Numbered from the stretch's first letter, positions 34,600 to 46,852 are shown. The stretch is 64,000 bases of DNA from Ancylostoma caninum (GCA_037903475.1 JBAJFG010000015.1:1798001-1862000); one strand, 5' to 3'. Made by a program: numbers and translations. Notes: generated by a model from the sequence alone, not told the origin.

Positions 34600-37300
34600 C
34601 GTTTCTCCCTTTCGTTGGCTAGGTCCGCTTTCCTGATATTCCGCCGCCATTCCGCTCTATCGTGCGCCTGGTCTGGGTGGGCGCTAAAATGCTTCAGATC
34701 GGCATGCAGTGTGTCCAGCCACCGTTGCTTCGGCCGTCCTCTTGGCCATTTTCCTGGTACCTCAAGATCGAGGCCTACTTTGCAGACGGTGGCATTGTTG
34801 GCACGCAGAACGTGGCCTTACCATCTAAGGCGGGTTTCGTGGAGCATGTTAGCAATCATGGCGACGCCGCTCTCGGATCTTTTCATTGCGTATGCGTTCC
34901 ACGCGCGTGGTACAAGCCATCCATCGTAACATCTTTATCTCCATCACACCCATGCGCCGTTCCAATTCCTTGGTTGCTGGCTTCTGCACCCTCGATACAC
35001 CTCCGACTTGAAGCAATCTGGGATCTTCCTGTCGCACAGCATTCCTGGCATCGTACGCCATTTCAACCATGCAGAGTTGAGGCGTGCGACGATTCCATCG
35101 GCTAGGCTGCCATCGGCTGAGTGTGGATACCTGAAGTAGTCAGTTGTCGGAATGTCGTTGCCATCAACCTGAATGGTGGCGAGCTCATTCATATCGGTCG
35201 TCGTATACTCAGTCCTTCTGACGTCGAGCCGGATACCGAACCGCGCTAGACGTTCGCGTCTGCCGTTCATTGTCTTTTTTTTTCTTCAGACATGAGCATG
35301 GCGTCATCTGCATATAGCAGATCTATAGCAGTATAGCAGAGTCCATGACCTCGGCCTCTCGAGGTCTCTCATCATAGCGTCCATGATGACGATGAAGAGG
35401 AGCGGTGAGAGGGCTGCCCCTTGATGTACACCTACGAAGATGGGAAATTCTGCTGACATGCCTGCGGCCGCCTGCACTCGACTCCTTGGGTCCGCGTAGA
35501 GAATCCTGGCTCACTCAATGAGCTCCTCGGAAACGTCGTGCCAACGTGGCGCGTATCAGATGAATTCGTGTGGTATGCGATCGAAGGCTTTCTCCAGGTC
35601 CAGGAATGCCAGATGATGTGGCTTCTGCTTCTCGCGATGCTTCTCTATCATCAGCCGAGCCACATGGATTGCATCCGCTTGTTCATGGTAATTCGGATAA
35701 TGTTGCGGATTCGGCGTACGATAGTGCGTTCGAATATCTTCCTACTATGAGAGAGCAGACGTATTGGCCAATAGTTTGCGCAATCCGCAGGGTTGCCTTT
35801 CCCCTTCGGGATTGTGGTGCTCTTCTGCCAATCCACAGGGGTCTTCTTCTCTGCGATGACCTGGTTGAAGAACGCCGTCAGCCATTCAGCTGAGTTCCAG
35901 TGCCTAGGCTTCCAGTACCGCAGCTACGTCATCAGGACCCGTCGCTTTTTCGGCTTCATCCGCTTCAGCGCAGCTATGGTGTCATCCACGGTGAATAGGA
36001 CCGTAAGTCGGCGGTGGTTGTGGGATAGATGAATAGCTGAATTCTTCTGTTGAGATCTTCTCGAAGTAGTCACGCCACCTCTTCGTTGCCTTCTTGCGGT
36101 TTATTAGGAGATGACCTTGTTCGTTGTGAACTCCATGGAACATTCCGACGTCTCCGGCCTGCTGCTGGGAGACCTTGCCAGTCGGTAGATTAGGAGTTCT
36201 CCGCCATCTCTCTCCGCATCTAGCCTCTTGCTAACATTGTCGTACTGCTCAGCCTTCGTGGCTGGCCTTCTTTGCTGCTCTCTTCGCTTCCAGGTGCTTC
36301 TGTCAGTTGCCATCCGTCTTGTTGCTCAGAAATGCGTGATAGAGACGTTTCTTCTCGCGCATCTTCGCTTTCACGTCATCCGTCCATAGCCACGCTTGTC
36401 TGCCAGATCTCCGGCGACCTGATTTGGTCGTGCCAGGCTCTGACCGTGCCGCTTCTACAATGTCTCCGGTTGCGTTCTTCCAGGTTTCGTCGATGGTCTG
36501 GACCGGCGGTAAATTGATGGTGTAAGTAACTGTGGCTTCTTTCTCTTTTAAAGGCAGCACTCACGGAAATTTTTGTGTTGAAGATTTCGCGGTATATCGG
36601 GGTTTTTAGGGACGATGAACTCATTGACAACGATGACATAGCGTGAAACACACGAAAAACACAGAAAAAGATGGCGGTATTTCATGTGTGTCCACAGCGC
36701 GGACGAGTGTTCCGTGATGGGTCCTGGCACGGAACCCTGCAAATGGTACGAATTTCATGGACACGCCCCCGTTGAACCACATGCACATACCCTGTCAAAG
36801 CCGTTAGTTGGCGCGACGGAACCCTAGTGTCCAGAGCGGCGTATGTGTCCACGGCAGTATCTTCGCAGGTAAATGGCCATTCAAGGTGTTCGACTTACTG
36901 TTGCGATTGTCCAGCGGCCAGCTACATGGTAAGCGACTCATTCCAAAAGTGAAAATTTCCGTGGGTGCTGCCTTTAAGCGCCGCCACTTCATTCGGGCCG
37001 GCCCGCACCGTTCGTCAAGCATCCTCCTTGGCGGCATGATCTTCACGGTGCAGATAAGCGGACGATGTTGTGTGGCTACGGTCCCGTAGGGTACCACCTT
37101 CGCATTGGCAACTAGCATTTGATCATGATATCCTACGAGAACGAAGTCGATCTGGGTCTTTACGTTTTCACTGTAGTAGGAGATGAGGTGTGAAGGGCGC
37201 TTTCGAAACTTATTCATTATGGTGAGGTTGTGAGAGTCAGCATATTTCAGGGTGCGCTCGCCATCTTCATTCCGTGTCTCATACCCAAAGCCTGGCTCCG
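34600..37300 (-). mobile_element. Decayed RTE-like non-LTR retrotransposon, split by a MITE
   Basis: Read on the minus strand, the part above 36978 shows the end of the endonuclease domain (GERTLKYADSHNLTIMNK, SENVKTQIDFVLVGYHD, TVATQHRPLICTVKI). After the inser­ted MITE (36552-36973) the protein resumes (TINLPPVQTIDETWKNATGD, RQAWLWTDDVKAKMREKKRL). The reverse transcriptase follows, with TPVDWQKSTTIPKGKGNPAD, FVGVHQGAALSPL-like text near 35430, LLYADDAMLM (the catalytic YADD at 35303-35314) and DVRRTEYTTTDMNELATIQV. The C-terminal tail GLDLEVPGKWPRGRPKQRW and LDTLHADLKHF ends near 34610. Many frameshifts and stops make it inactive. Family assignment is by remembered motifs. Confidence 0.85.
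36552..36973. mobile_element. TTAA-flanked MITE inserted in the LINE
   Basis: Termini AGGCAGCACTCACGGAAATT and the inverted AATTTCCGTGGGTGCTGCCT are flanked by TTAA (36548-36551 and 36974-36977). Removing it brings the two LINE halves together (a WRRLK-like end next to KEKEATV), so it came in after the LINE. It belongs with the copies at 2498, 7025 and 62654. Confidence 0.9.
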
Positions 37301-37435
37301 AAAGTGCGTTTCGATTCCCATTGACGCCTTAGCTTTTATCTTAGAACCATTTCTCGTCATTGATCATGGGGATGTGACGTGGGGTTTTTCTGAACCGGCC
37401 TATCACGACGGCCTGTCACTCGAATACGGGAGGCG

Positions 37436-37518
37436 GTGGCGGCGGGATTCGAATCCTGGACCCCATTGGGACATGGTGCTCTAAAGCAGCGCCCTAGACC
37501 ACTAGGCCATCTCGCCCC
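37436..37518 (-). pseudogene. tRNA-like relic (possible tRNA-derived SINE head)
   Basis: The minus strand has a good internal A box (TGGCCTAGTGG) and B box (GATTCGAATCC) at tRNA spacing. The acceptor stem GGGGCGA pairs with CCGCCAC with two mismatches, and the T arm has one mismatch. The anticodon stem is poorly paired and no amino acid can be assigned. It is followed by no CCA. It lies just upstream of the LINE, so it may be part of a SINE or a tRNA pseudogene. Confidence 0.5.
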
Positions 37519-38154
37519 ACAATAAATAACACACATTATTAATTAGTATTAATGTAATACATAATATGTATACACAATATTATCACAATATAATATTTTT
37601 TTGGAATGAAAAAAGCACAATGATAATACTGATATTAATATCATGATAATAATAGCCAGTCAAAAAAGATCAACAAAATTTTTTCTGTACATTTCATGAA
37701 GCATTGTTGAAAGAAATCAGGCGGAACCGTTCTTAGGATCCGGGGTAGTATGGGGAGTGGGGGAGGGGGGGGGGGGAGATAGGTGAATAGACTACCTGCT
37801 GGACCTGATAAAATATGTATCAAGTATACTCCGAACGGTTTTTTTTGTCATGGTGTCAGAATGTAGCTTTTTGACATACGGAAAGGAAAAAACGTTCGTC
37901 CGAAAAATGTCTAGAAGTTTTCTGGATTGCAGCCAAAAGCCGAGGAATGAATATCAGAAATGAGCACTGGTCCATAACAAGTGGCTTTCTGTCGTTGATG
38001 TGACTATGTGAGCTGTAGACTGTAGATGATATAGGACGCAGACAGCCAAGGAGTCACGTCTACCCGCAGCGCTTGAGTTCAACCTGAAATGCTATTGATT
38101 CTTTCAGTGAATACACAGTTTTATTGTCGGCTATCTTCAATGCACCCGATATTA

Positions 38155-38402
38155 GGGTAATTTATACTAGCTGCGTACGACAGTCGCACATCAGTCGCAT
38201 CAGCATCCATTTGCAAGGGATTTCCGATGAAAACCGGTCAACACGGCATGTACATCCTCAAAGGAAAGAACGCGCGGCCGCCGTGGTGCTGTGAACGCGT
38301 GCGTCTGAGCTGCGACTGCGATGCGACTACTATGCGACTAGGCCCTATTCTTCATCATATAGACGCATGCGCGTCAGTCGCACGCATCCAGTATAAATTG
38401 CC
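38155..38402. mobile_element. PIF/Harbinger-type MITE
   Basis: A 248 bp element with ends GGGTAATTTATACTAGCTGCG and the inverted CAGTATAAATTGCC, flanked by TTA at 38152-38154 and 38403-38405. A three-base TWA duplication and GG termini fit PIF/Harbinger. The interior is GC-rich and carries repeated GACTGCGATGCG-like words. Confidence 0.7.
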
Positions 38403-38647
38403 TTATTAATGTACGACATTAATGAGTATGTAGAGGATTGAATCTTCCCGGTGTTCAAGGTTTCGGGACATTGATCTTGTAAGGAAAAACGAACGAAAAT
38501 TAGAACAAAAATGAGAAGAATAGAAATTTTCGGTTCCTTGGTGCATTCAAAATGATCACGCTGGTAACGGGCCAATTTATAAAATAGATGCATCGATGGA
38601 TAAATGCGGACAGTGCGATGAATGAGTGGATGAATGTGATGAATTAA

Positions 38648-38917
38648 CGAATGAATGAATGAATGAATGAATGAATGAATGAATGAATGAATGAATGAAT
38701 GAATGAATGAATGTGATGAATGGATGTGATGAATGAATGAATGAATGAATGAATGAATGTGATGAATGGATGAATGGATGAATGAATGAATGAGTGAATG
38801 AATGAATGAGCGAATGAATGAATGAATGAATGAATGAATGACTGAATGAGTGAATGAATGAATGAGCGAATGAATGAATGAATGAATGAATGAATGAATG
38901 AATGAATGAATGAATGA
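38648..38917. repeat. (AATG)n microsatellite
   Basis: A long run of AATG units with periodic variants (GTGATGAATGG, GAGTGAATG, GAGCGAATG). The 165-codon minus-strand frame made of HSFI repeats across it is an artefact of the repeat. Confidence 0.95.
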
Positions 38918-39172
38918 ACTTCATGTGGAATGGAAGAGATTGACGTGGAAGGGCAAAGAAAAGGATGAAGGATGTTGAAAGGGATGAAGAGAGAGAGGGA
39001 AATCCTGAAGAAAAAAAAAACAAAAAAGGCAGCGAATATCTAGAGGTAAGAGTGATCTTTGGAATTGAGCCCATCAGCCATGCAACATAGATTATACGTA
39101 GCTCATATTTGATCCCAAAATCAATATTGGCCCTTATCTTGCCGCAAAGAAAAAAAACAGGTAAAAACGTTA

Positions 39173-39502
39173 ATGTCCGGATGTCCTCGAGTCGGGGTGG
39201 ATGTTGAAAATGGATTTGTTACAGCGCACAACAACGGCGATGTGGATTGCCTAAGGCGCGGCTGTCGGCTGTTTCCAGCCGGCTGTCTGGACGGCTGGCC
39301 CACTTCGTTTTTTCGTTCACCAGCTAGCGAATCGTTTCGTGTTCTGTGCAAATTTCTCTACGAAGCCATTACTCCACAATGTCAGGCAAGCACTGGCCAT
39401 TTATTTCCCGCAAATCTTGAAGGATTTGCCGCGAGTGGGCGGTGCCAGGGAATCCAGAAAATTGATTGTCCATTTTTATTTTCATCGATTGGTGAGCAAT
39501 GA
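39173..39502 (+). other. Unassigned GC-rich open frame
   Basis: A 109-codon frame in locally GC-rich DNA (DVDCLRRGCRLFPAGCLDGW). The opposite strand is also open over most of it. There is no recognised domain and no clear splice sites, so it is as likely to be part of a repeat as a gene. Confidence 0.15.
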
Positions 39503-40209
39503 AAAATGAGATAAGGAGAGTTTTTACACTGGTTCTAGGGATTATTGGTCGAATTATAAAGATTATGATCGAAAGGCTGGAAAAAATGTGTCTCCCCCTA
39601 ATCTACCTAAACCCTGAGCATTTCGGCGATGTTGTTTCAATTATTAAGGAATGTTATTCAAATAGTGTATAGGGAAGTGCATTACACACACATTTTCTTA
39701 GAAAAAAAAAGAAAAACTAGAGTGGAGTCTCTGTGTGGCTATTTTTATTACAAGTTTAAGCGTGTCATTATCGATTTTGCAAAAGTTCTTCCCAAGAACG
39801 TAGAAGTTCGCCATATGTGGGCGCTCACTTATCACCAGCATGTCCATACGAGAACTGGTCTCCACTAGAACTTAGGATTTTCGGGAAGGTCTATCAATCC
39901 TATCATTATTGAGAACGAATGAGCAAAATGGTAGCCAAGATGCGACCAAGAGTTGACTTGCTTATTGCTGCGTAGCTTTCTGAGAAAAACTATTTTTTTC
40001 TGCAGTTTTTGCGTGGAAAAATTCGTGTGCTTGCGAGAACTGGTCCCCCCTAGAGCAGGAAGGTGTGTCAGTCTGACCAGTACTTAGAAAAAACATCTGA
40101 ACCGATAGGTTACAAATCGCCTGACTTTGGTGCTTGACTTTTGAGACAGTCAGTTTCCCCAGTGATTTTCTCAGCGCTGTAGATATGGCTCGATAAACTC
40201 GCCCAGAAG

Positions 40210-40422
40210 AAGTTTATACTAGATGCTGCGTCAGGCGCGCCTCAGACGCTCGCGTCTATTCGCAAAGAATTTTCCATGAAGACAGGTCAACGCTGTACGC
40301 ATACCTTGAACGGAAATGCCGCTAGGACTCTGACGCATGCGTCTCTTCTGCGTCATGACTGGACCTATGCTTCATTATAGAGATGCTCGTGCATAGAATG
40401 CGCGATTCTAGTATAAACTGCA
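40210..40422. mobile_element. Second Harbinger-type MITE, diverged
   Basis: Ends AGTTTATACTAGATGCTGCG and the inverted CGCGATTCTAGTATAAACTG resemble those of the element at 38155. The interior word AAGACAGGTCAACGCTGTACG matches AAAACCGGTCAACACGGCATG there. The target duplication was not resolved. A related interior also occurs at about 16800 (AAAAGCGGTCAACGCGGTGCC). Confidence 0.6.
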
Positions 40423-41386
40423 CCATAGCCGAACGTCTGACGCACGCACGCACATTATGCCCTATGACGAGATGTACGTAGCTGATGACGAAGTAAGGAG
40501 AGATTAGGGGGCGAGAACTCTTTCAAGAGGACATTCCATCCTTGAAAGATTTCCTAATCCTGGAAATCCTTTTGGCATTTCGCCGAAAAAAATCACTGAA
40601 GCCTTATCTCTAGCTGTCCTAAAGGCGACGCCTTTGAACGCTTAGGTTCACTGCTTGTTTTCCTCGCCTACCTCTCCAGGAAATGTAAACAATCTCACGT
40701 TCTTTCTTTCTCTAGTATCTCTCCAGAAATCTTCCAACATGAAACAGACTATGAACCTATTTTTGTACTCCAGCACGTCATTTTTTCTCTCTTAGCAGAT
40801 CAGTTGACTCAATTACGTCTAGCTCAGGCGCGTCAGATAATCGCGTGCTGCTTGTTTGAACAACCTTGTGGACGTTTGAACTGGTGGCAGTGGCAGTGGC
40901 GCCTTCCGATTGGAGTTTACCCGAAGGCCTAAGACTTCTCAGTCAGTGACGTCTAATCCCAGTTGGCGATTTCCCTCTGTCACGTTAATTCCCTCGACGT
41001 TCACTTCAGCCAGTGAGTGCGGGTGATTACTGGCTTACCTAGCTTCTCCAATTCATTGTGACTCACTCACGTGAACGAGGACAACTGTTACAAATACAGC
41101 ACGTTTACTTAAAGGGTTTTAACTGGCTGCTTAGCGGGTAATTTTTAGCTAGATGGGTAAAAACTATAAGGTTGATTCCACGAAACCAGTTGACTCGAGT
41201 TTCGAGTGAAATGAGGGGTTACTCCCCACCCCACCCCCCCCCCCTCTTACCTCCTCAGAAAATTGAAGTATTGGAAATATTAATTTTCTAGGTTTAGGAG
41301 AAAAACTCAAAGTCAGATATACAGTACTCGCCGCAAATATAAACAACTGTAAAGAATACCATTTTTATTGTTTAAAAGTCCCCAGC

Positions 41387-42080
41387 CAACTATCACAATT
41401 ATCGATTGGGTCGGGAATAGTCAGAAATACAGAGATTGTAATACGTTTGGTCCATGAGTAAATATGAGAACATAAGCTGCCGTTCAGTGCTGTTGTTCTT
41501 ATTGTTCACGGCCAACTGTCATGACTTCGGAGTTTTTGTGAAAACCTCGGAAAACTACCACAATTATCGATCGTCTTTGACATGATTCCCAGGGCTGACA
41601 TATGAGCAATTCTTCCAGGGCTGTTATTCACTTGGAAGAATACAGAGCTGTTTTTTTCTTTGTTCACGGACATTTACCACAATTATTGATTGCTTTTGGA
41701 GCTTCGAGAAATTCTGGTACTACTACACGCATCGGCCGTGGCTTCTTTAATTCTATTGTCCACGGACAACTACCACACTATTGGACTAGTTCTGGAAACG
41801 TGGTTAGCTCTAAAGATATTACTTTCATGAGAAATTCCTTGATCGTTAGGTTTAGCGACTATGGTCCGTATATGGACAACTATCACAACTATCGATTGAT
41901 CCTGGACTTATGAGAAATTGTGAAGGTATTTTCGTTACTCTTGAATAACGACATCCAGCAGTTCTTACCTAATAAAGCGATTCCATGTCCTATATGGTTA
42001 TACCCTTATTTTCATATTGTTTGTTAACGGTATGGTAATAGCGCATTTCGTTCGACAATAGGACAACTATCACAGTTATT
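41387..42080. repeat. Degenerate tandem array (CAACTATCACAATTATCGATTG)
   Basis: The phrase ACTACCACAATTATCGATTG recurs at about 41387, 41552, 41669, 41765, 41876 and 42062, usually preceded by GTCCACGGACA and followed by GGTTCTGGA and GAGAAATTC. Spacing varies from about 96 to 184 bases. A 103-codon plus-strand frame at 41602-41913 runs through several units and repeats its own text, so it is not counted as a gene. Confidence 0.7.
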
Positions 42081-42330
42081 GATTTGGGCTTATTTTAACC
42101 CTCACATAGCAAACGTTCACTGTTGCACACTGTTACTGTTGACTCCCAGTCTTACCTTCCAGAATAATTCAAGCTGTATCCAGGAAGTTCTTTGTTTATT
42201 TTGCGAAGCCTACCTCTGCGTCACCGTTAACAGCTTTGCTCTGTTTCTCTGCGCTCTGCCCCGCTAGCCTGCAATGCTGTGAGGGTCGAACTGGCAGTAG
42301 AGTGAAATATCTATGAAATAACCGCATATC

Positions 42331-42510
42331 AGTGCGGAGCCCATCCCCCTCAGTATGGGTTGCCGAATTTTTGAAATTATAAAACAGACTAAAAAAATTG
42401 TGTAAGCTCCTTCTTTATTGTTTATTTTCATTATTATTCCTAAAATATTTATCACTAATTGCCCAGCATTAAAATTAAAATTTTTGTAAATTGGTCCCTC
42501 CACCTGGATC
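42331..42510. mobile_element. Degenerate hAT MITE copy
   Basis: CAGTGCGGAGCCCATCCCCC followed by TATGGGTTGCCGAATTTTTG and GAAATTATAAAACAG parallels the left half of the 22558 element. The AT-rich middle and a GGTCCCTCCACCTGGATCC end are also similar in style. The right terminus is lost or diverged. Confidence 0.5.
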
Positions 42511-45287
42511 CACAGCTCAGTTCACCAAACCACAGTAAAGCCGACGCCAGTAGCAGAAGGGAGTCGCGCCGCAGATGTTGTGACGTGTGCGAGCGGGTCC
42601 CGATCACTGGCATCGCCCATGTAGCTGCTTCTGTTGTAACTGTGTTACTAAACTGTATTTAGTCATACTCAGTTTCATTCCAAGTGTGCCTATGTGGACC
42701 ATGTGTGCCTCTTTTACCAGCTCAGCTACAGACGACGCAAGATTTGAGAGCGCAGACAGAGGAATGGGGCGTGGCGTTTCTCTACGTCATTGGCTTGCGT
42801 TGCTGTGATTGGTTGCTCACGCTTTGGAATACAAAGATGCAGCGCCCCACAGAAAGTACCGACAACAATAGGAATGGGCGCGAGACAGGCTGTGGTGCGG
42901 TTGCGAAGCATATATTTTAAAAAATACTGATTGATTCTTAGGTCGAGGAGTTGCCCTTTGATCTATTGATTCCTCAAAGAAAAACTTTTCTTCATCTCAT
43001 AGGGAAATTTATATATTGATATTTGGTCGGAAGCGATTTTTTGGTATATGTATCATGTTCCTCAACGTTTTTGTTCTCATTCCATGTCTGGTGCATTAGC
43101 TCACAGATGGCGCCTGACCTGACATTGTCTGCAATTACGACTTTGCCTGCAGAATGCGTCTGGAAGGATATTTTAGCGGATGACAGTGGGGAAACATAAG
43201 AATGGAAGGAACCACACCATATGGATATCAAAAAAGTGCAAAAAACAGATCGATTAGCCTAAAAATGGTGAAGTCGTAGTTGCGAGCTCATAGACTGTAC
43301 CTTTCCCTTGGCAACATGCCAATCTCCATTGTCTCGATAGCCTATTACCAAATTAGCAAGGCTCACCACCTATGAAGAGAGTACAAAGAAACAAAGAAAG
43401 CTTATGGAATTTATTTTACCAGAGGAGAGAGTTAAACAGAATTGAGAAGAGAAAAAAAGCACAGAGCGTGCGATATACGGTGGAGACTTCAGCGGTCGAG
43501 GCTAACACTGCCGCGCCACACCAAATGCAGCGCGGCACTCTGATTGTCTGCGCATCCACACATTTCACTGTTATCACCGCTCTCAGTCTTGTCCAATCCT
43601 CCTGCTTCCTGTTCCATCCTGTTAAAACAGGTTAACTCAGTAATTCCTTTTCTTTTAATTGCAATTTCACACACAGATCCTCAGCTCTCATCGTTTCTGA
43701 AATTAATATTAGGATGACTGTCAATAACTGCAACGGTTGCACACAGGTCGTCATTGTTATTGTTATTTGATGGAGCAGTAGTGAACATATTCGAGAACAT
43801 GCGTCGACCATATGGTCTGGATGGCTGCCCTGATGTCGTATAAACACACAATGCTGTCACTAACCACAGTGGCTACGTCAGCAGTATCGATTAGGTTCGG
43901 TCCTTCTCTTCATTTGTAAGTATATTCATGCTAAGAAGCCAAATTTAGTTATGTATATACCATGACGCACAAGCAATCATTTAATTACACGCTGTTATTC
44001 TTATGGATACAAGAACTTTTTTTCGAAGAATTGCAGAAATATTTCATTTCGTGCGTCATTTGAAACCGATTCTCACGAAAATAAGTAATTACAACGCGAA
44101 AAAGTCTAGCTGATACCATTGCCTGCATTTTTCCGTCTGCCTTTCCGAATAGCGCACACTTTCGCGCTTCCCCTATTTCTCTAATGTCTCTCCAACTATC
44201 TTTCCTGATGAAGCGATTGAGAACTGTGCAAATAATCGCAATTCCACACTATTCAGCAGACTTTGTTCCAGTTTTTTTTTTGCTGGAAATCGAGCTAATC
44301 AATTGGTTGAATATAAAGAAAATCAATGCGTGTTTTTTCCATTAGTTGTTCTCCAATTCCCATTCTTTTTGGAATGAACTACATGGCACGCTTATGGCGT
44401 ATATGAATTTGCAAAAATTCCCAGAATTTTCGGAAAGATAGACGGATTCCGTGACCGCAGAACACGAGATCTAAGCGAGAGGTTCGGGTAGGTCCCGTCG
44501 CGTTCTGCGGACGCACGTGCAATGACAATGATATCTTTCCGACAATGACTGTATTTACGGTTCTTCATTTATTTATTTTTACATATTATTCGTATTGGAA
44601 GTTTTGCAGTTCATATAATGTTAGAACTGTCTAAAATACGTAGCGCCATCTCTCTAACCCATAAAATTCCATGAAAATTGTAGACCACGTCTCGACTCAG
44701 ACGTCAATTACATTGTTTTCAGTGCAGACATACCACCGTAGAGCAAAATTCAAATTCAAAATTTGAGATTTGGAATTTTCGCGAATTTTCCTTCCTCGAG
44801 AATGTTGTCCTGCAAGTGAATTGTTTTTTTTTCTTTGTTTACTGCTTTTCCACCATTTTTCATCTCTTGGTTTTATTTTTTTTTTCGTTCGCATGTTCTT
44901 TCAGTAGCTGGCAATACTAAATGACGGCTGTTTATACTTTTTAATTATTTTTATCACCTTAACAGTTGGAGCAGTGGCATCTTGCTACTTTTTTGTTTTC
45001 ATTGAAATCGCTCCATTCTCTAATAAATTAGCTTTTCCGTTGCAGTACTTATTTCTTTCTTTATTTATTTAAGTCGTCAAGTCGGAAGAATAGGGTACCA
45101 TCGAGTAAATGATAGTAAAACATTCGATTGGTAGTAAAATGGGTGGGTGAAGTATTGTTGGCAGCTTAAAAAAGTACCACAGTGGCAAATATCCAACTTT
45201 CGCAGTGACATAGTTCATTTCACGAGGCGTGAAAGTCGGAGAGCAGTTAGAGAATTCAACAAAAACGTAGAAACATGGGATGGGCTG
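42511..45287. other. No gene identified (about 2.8 kb)
   Basis: Only short frames, the longest under 90 codons, without recognised domains. A GC-rich patch at 42550-42910 contains a GGGGCGTGGC box and a TGATTGGTTG word. Confidence 0.4.
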
Positions 45288-45671
45288 TAACAGAAACTTA
45301 ATGACAGTCGGGCGGGACATCTGCTCCGACCTTACTCAGTGCCATGTACATCAAAGTTTTTGTATTTTAGAATGTGTATATATCTGCTCCCATACTACAC
45401 TAATCCTCTAATCTGCGAATCAAATCCAATCAAATTGCAATTTTAGCGGAAGTAAGTCAATTGAGTGACTTTGACTCGCTGTTGAACAGGGCCTGACTAA
45501 TACTTAACAAATATGCATTTATTTCACAAGTTTTACTCCAGTTTCCTTATGAATGGATTTGTACGTAATTTACTTCGCTACCTGTTTCACTTTTGTTGTA
45601 TCTTTACCATGTAGCTGTCCAGGATACGGTCGGAGCAGATGTCCCCCCGGACTGTCATTAAGTTTCTGTTA
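45288..45671. mobile_element. MITE with 5-bp target duplication
   Basis: Inverted termini TAACAGAAACTTAATGACAG (left) and CTGTCATTAAGTTTCTGTTA (right) extend over about 45 bases through GGGACATCTGCTCCGAC. The element is flanked by GGCTG on each side (45283-45287 and 45672-45676). An 83-codon minus-strand frame overlapping the left arm is spurious. Confidence 0.75.
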
Positions 45672-45787
45672 GGCTGTATGCAGCATAGTAGAAATTGGAT
45701 GCTTAACTTTTAGCGTAGTGAGTGCACTTTTATGCACAAACAGCTTTTCTCTTCAATTCTTGGGACTAACTATATTGGATCTTTCGT

Positions 45788-46852
45788 TTGTATATCGTCC
45801 AAGGTTTTATTTTTCTGTTGAAGCTGACTACTACTGCCATCGGCGTACCACAAGGTGGAGTTCTTTCGCCGGTACTATTTAACATTTACACGTACGACCT
45901 TCCCCTTCATGTTGAAGCTTTGAAAGTAGAATGTTGTGCTTTTGCTGACGACTTTAAATTATATCTACCTGTCAATAATGATAATGAGCGGACGCTTCTA
46001 CAGGAGGCAGTTGATATGGTGGTACAATGGTCGAAAGACTGGGGCTTACCGCTGTCGGAAACAAAAACTAAAGTTTTGCATTTAGGAGCCAAAAATCAGT
46101 GTTTTCACTACAATATCGGTAGTCAGGAGTTACATTCTGATGATGAAATTGTAGATCTAGGATTTCTAATCAAGAAGGATCTGAATTTTGACGCACATTG
46201 TGAGCGCATAGTTAAGCGAGGTACAAGTATGGTTTACAGACTATTCAGGGCTATGTCCACTAGAAATGCAGCAGTATTATTGAGGGCCTTTAAGACTTAC
46301 GTTAGACCGCTAGTTGAATATGGAACTACAATCTTTAATCCTCATAAAAGCGGTATTATTGCTAACCTGGAGACGGTTCAAAATAACTTCACAAGAAAAC
46401 TCATGACTCGGGTTTTGGGCTTCCTGTATGATGGGATTCCTCGCAGTGATGTCAGGAATCACAACCTTGGATTGCGTCCCCTATCCTTAAGAAGAAGGAT
46501 GTTCGACCTTATAATGTTCTATAAAATACTCCATGGATGCACAGGACTGCGATCAAATAAGATGTTTGAAATTAGAGCATCAAATACTAGGGGAGGCCCC
46601 TTCAAAGTAGTAATTCCTAGGGCGAAAAGCAACGTAAGGCATTACTTTTTCGTAAATCGTGCCGGATCTGAATTCCAAAAACTCAGCAAAAAACAACTTA
46701 TTCCGCCTAAGCTGAGTTTATTTAGAAGTATGTTGGTGAGAAACCTTGATCCCATGAATTCATTTTATTCTTCTCAGACTCAGACAGGTCAAATTTGTTG
46801 TGTTCGCATTGTGGTTGTTTTCATTTTGTGTTGTTCCTGTTCACATGGGTAA
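45788..46852 (+). mobile_element. 5'-truncated CR1-like LINE reverse transcriptase
   Basis: An uninterrupted 354-codon frame matching the second half of a CR1/Jockey-like non-LTR reverse transcriptase. It has GVPQGGVLSPVLFNIYTYDL (about residues 19-38), the catalytic FADD at residues 52-55 (45941-45952), SETKTKVLHLGAKN, VDLGFLIKKDLNFDAHCERI, AFKTYVRPLVEYGTTIFNPH, VQNNFTRKLM and the thumb-like LRPLSLRRRMFDLIMFYKIL. The endonuclease and fingers are missing; the first ATG is not the native start. The intact frame suggests a recent insertion. Upstream lies the MITE at 45288. Confidence 0.9.

Noticed and set aside
38577..39074. 165-codon frame made of His-Ser-Phe-Ile repeats
   Set aside because: It is a translation of the (AATG)n microsatellite.
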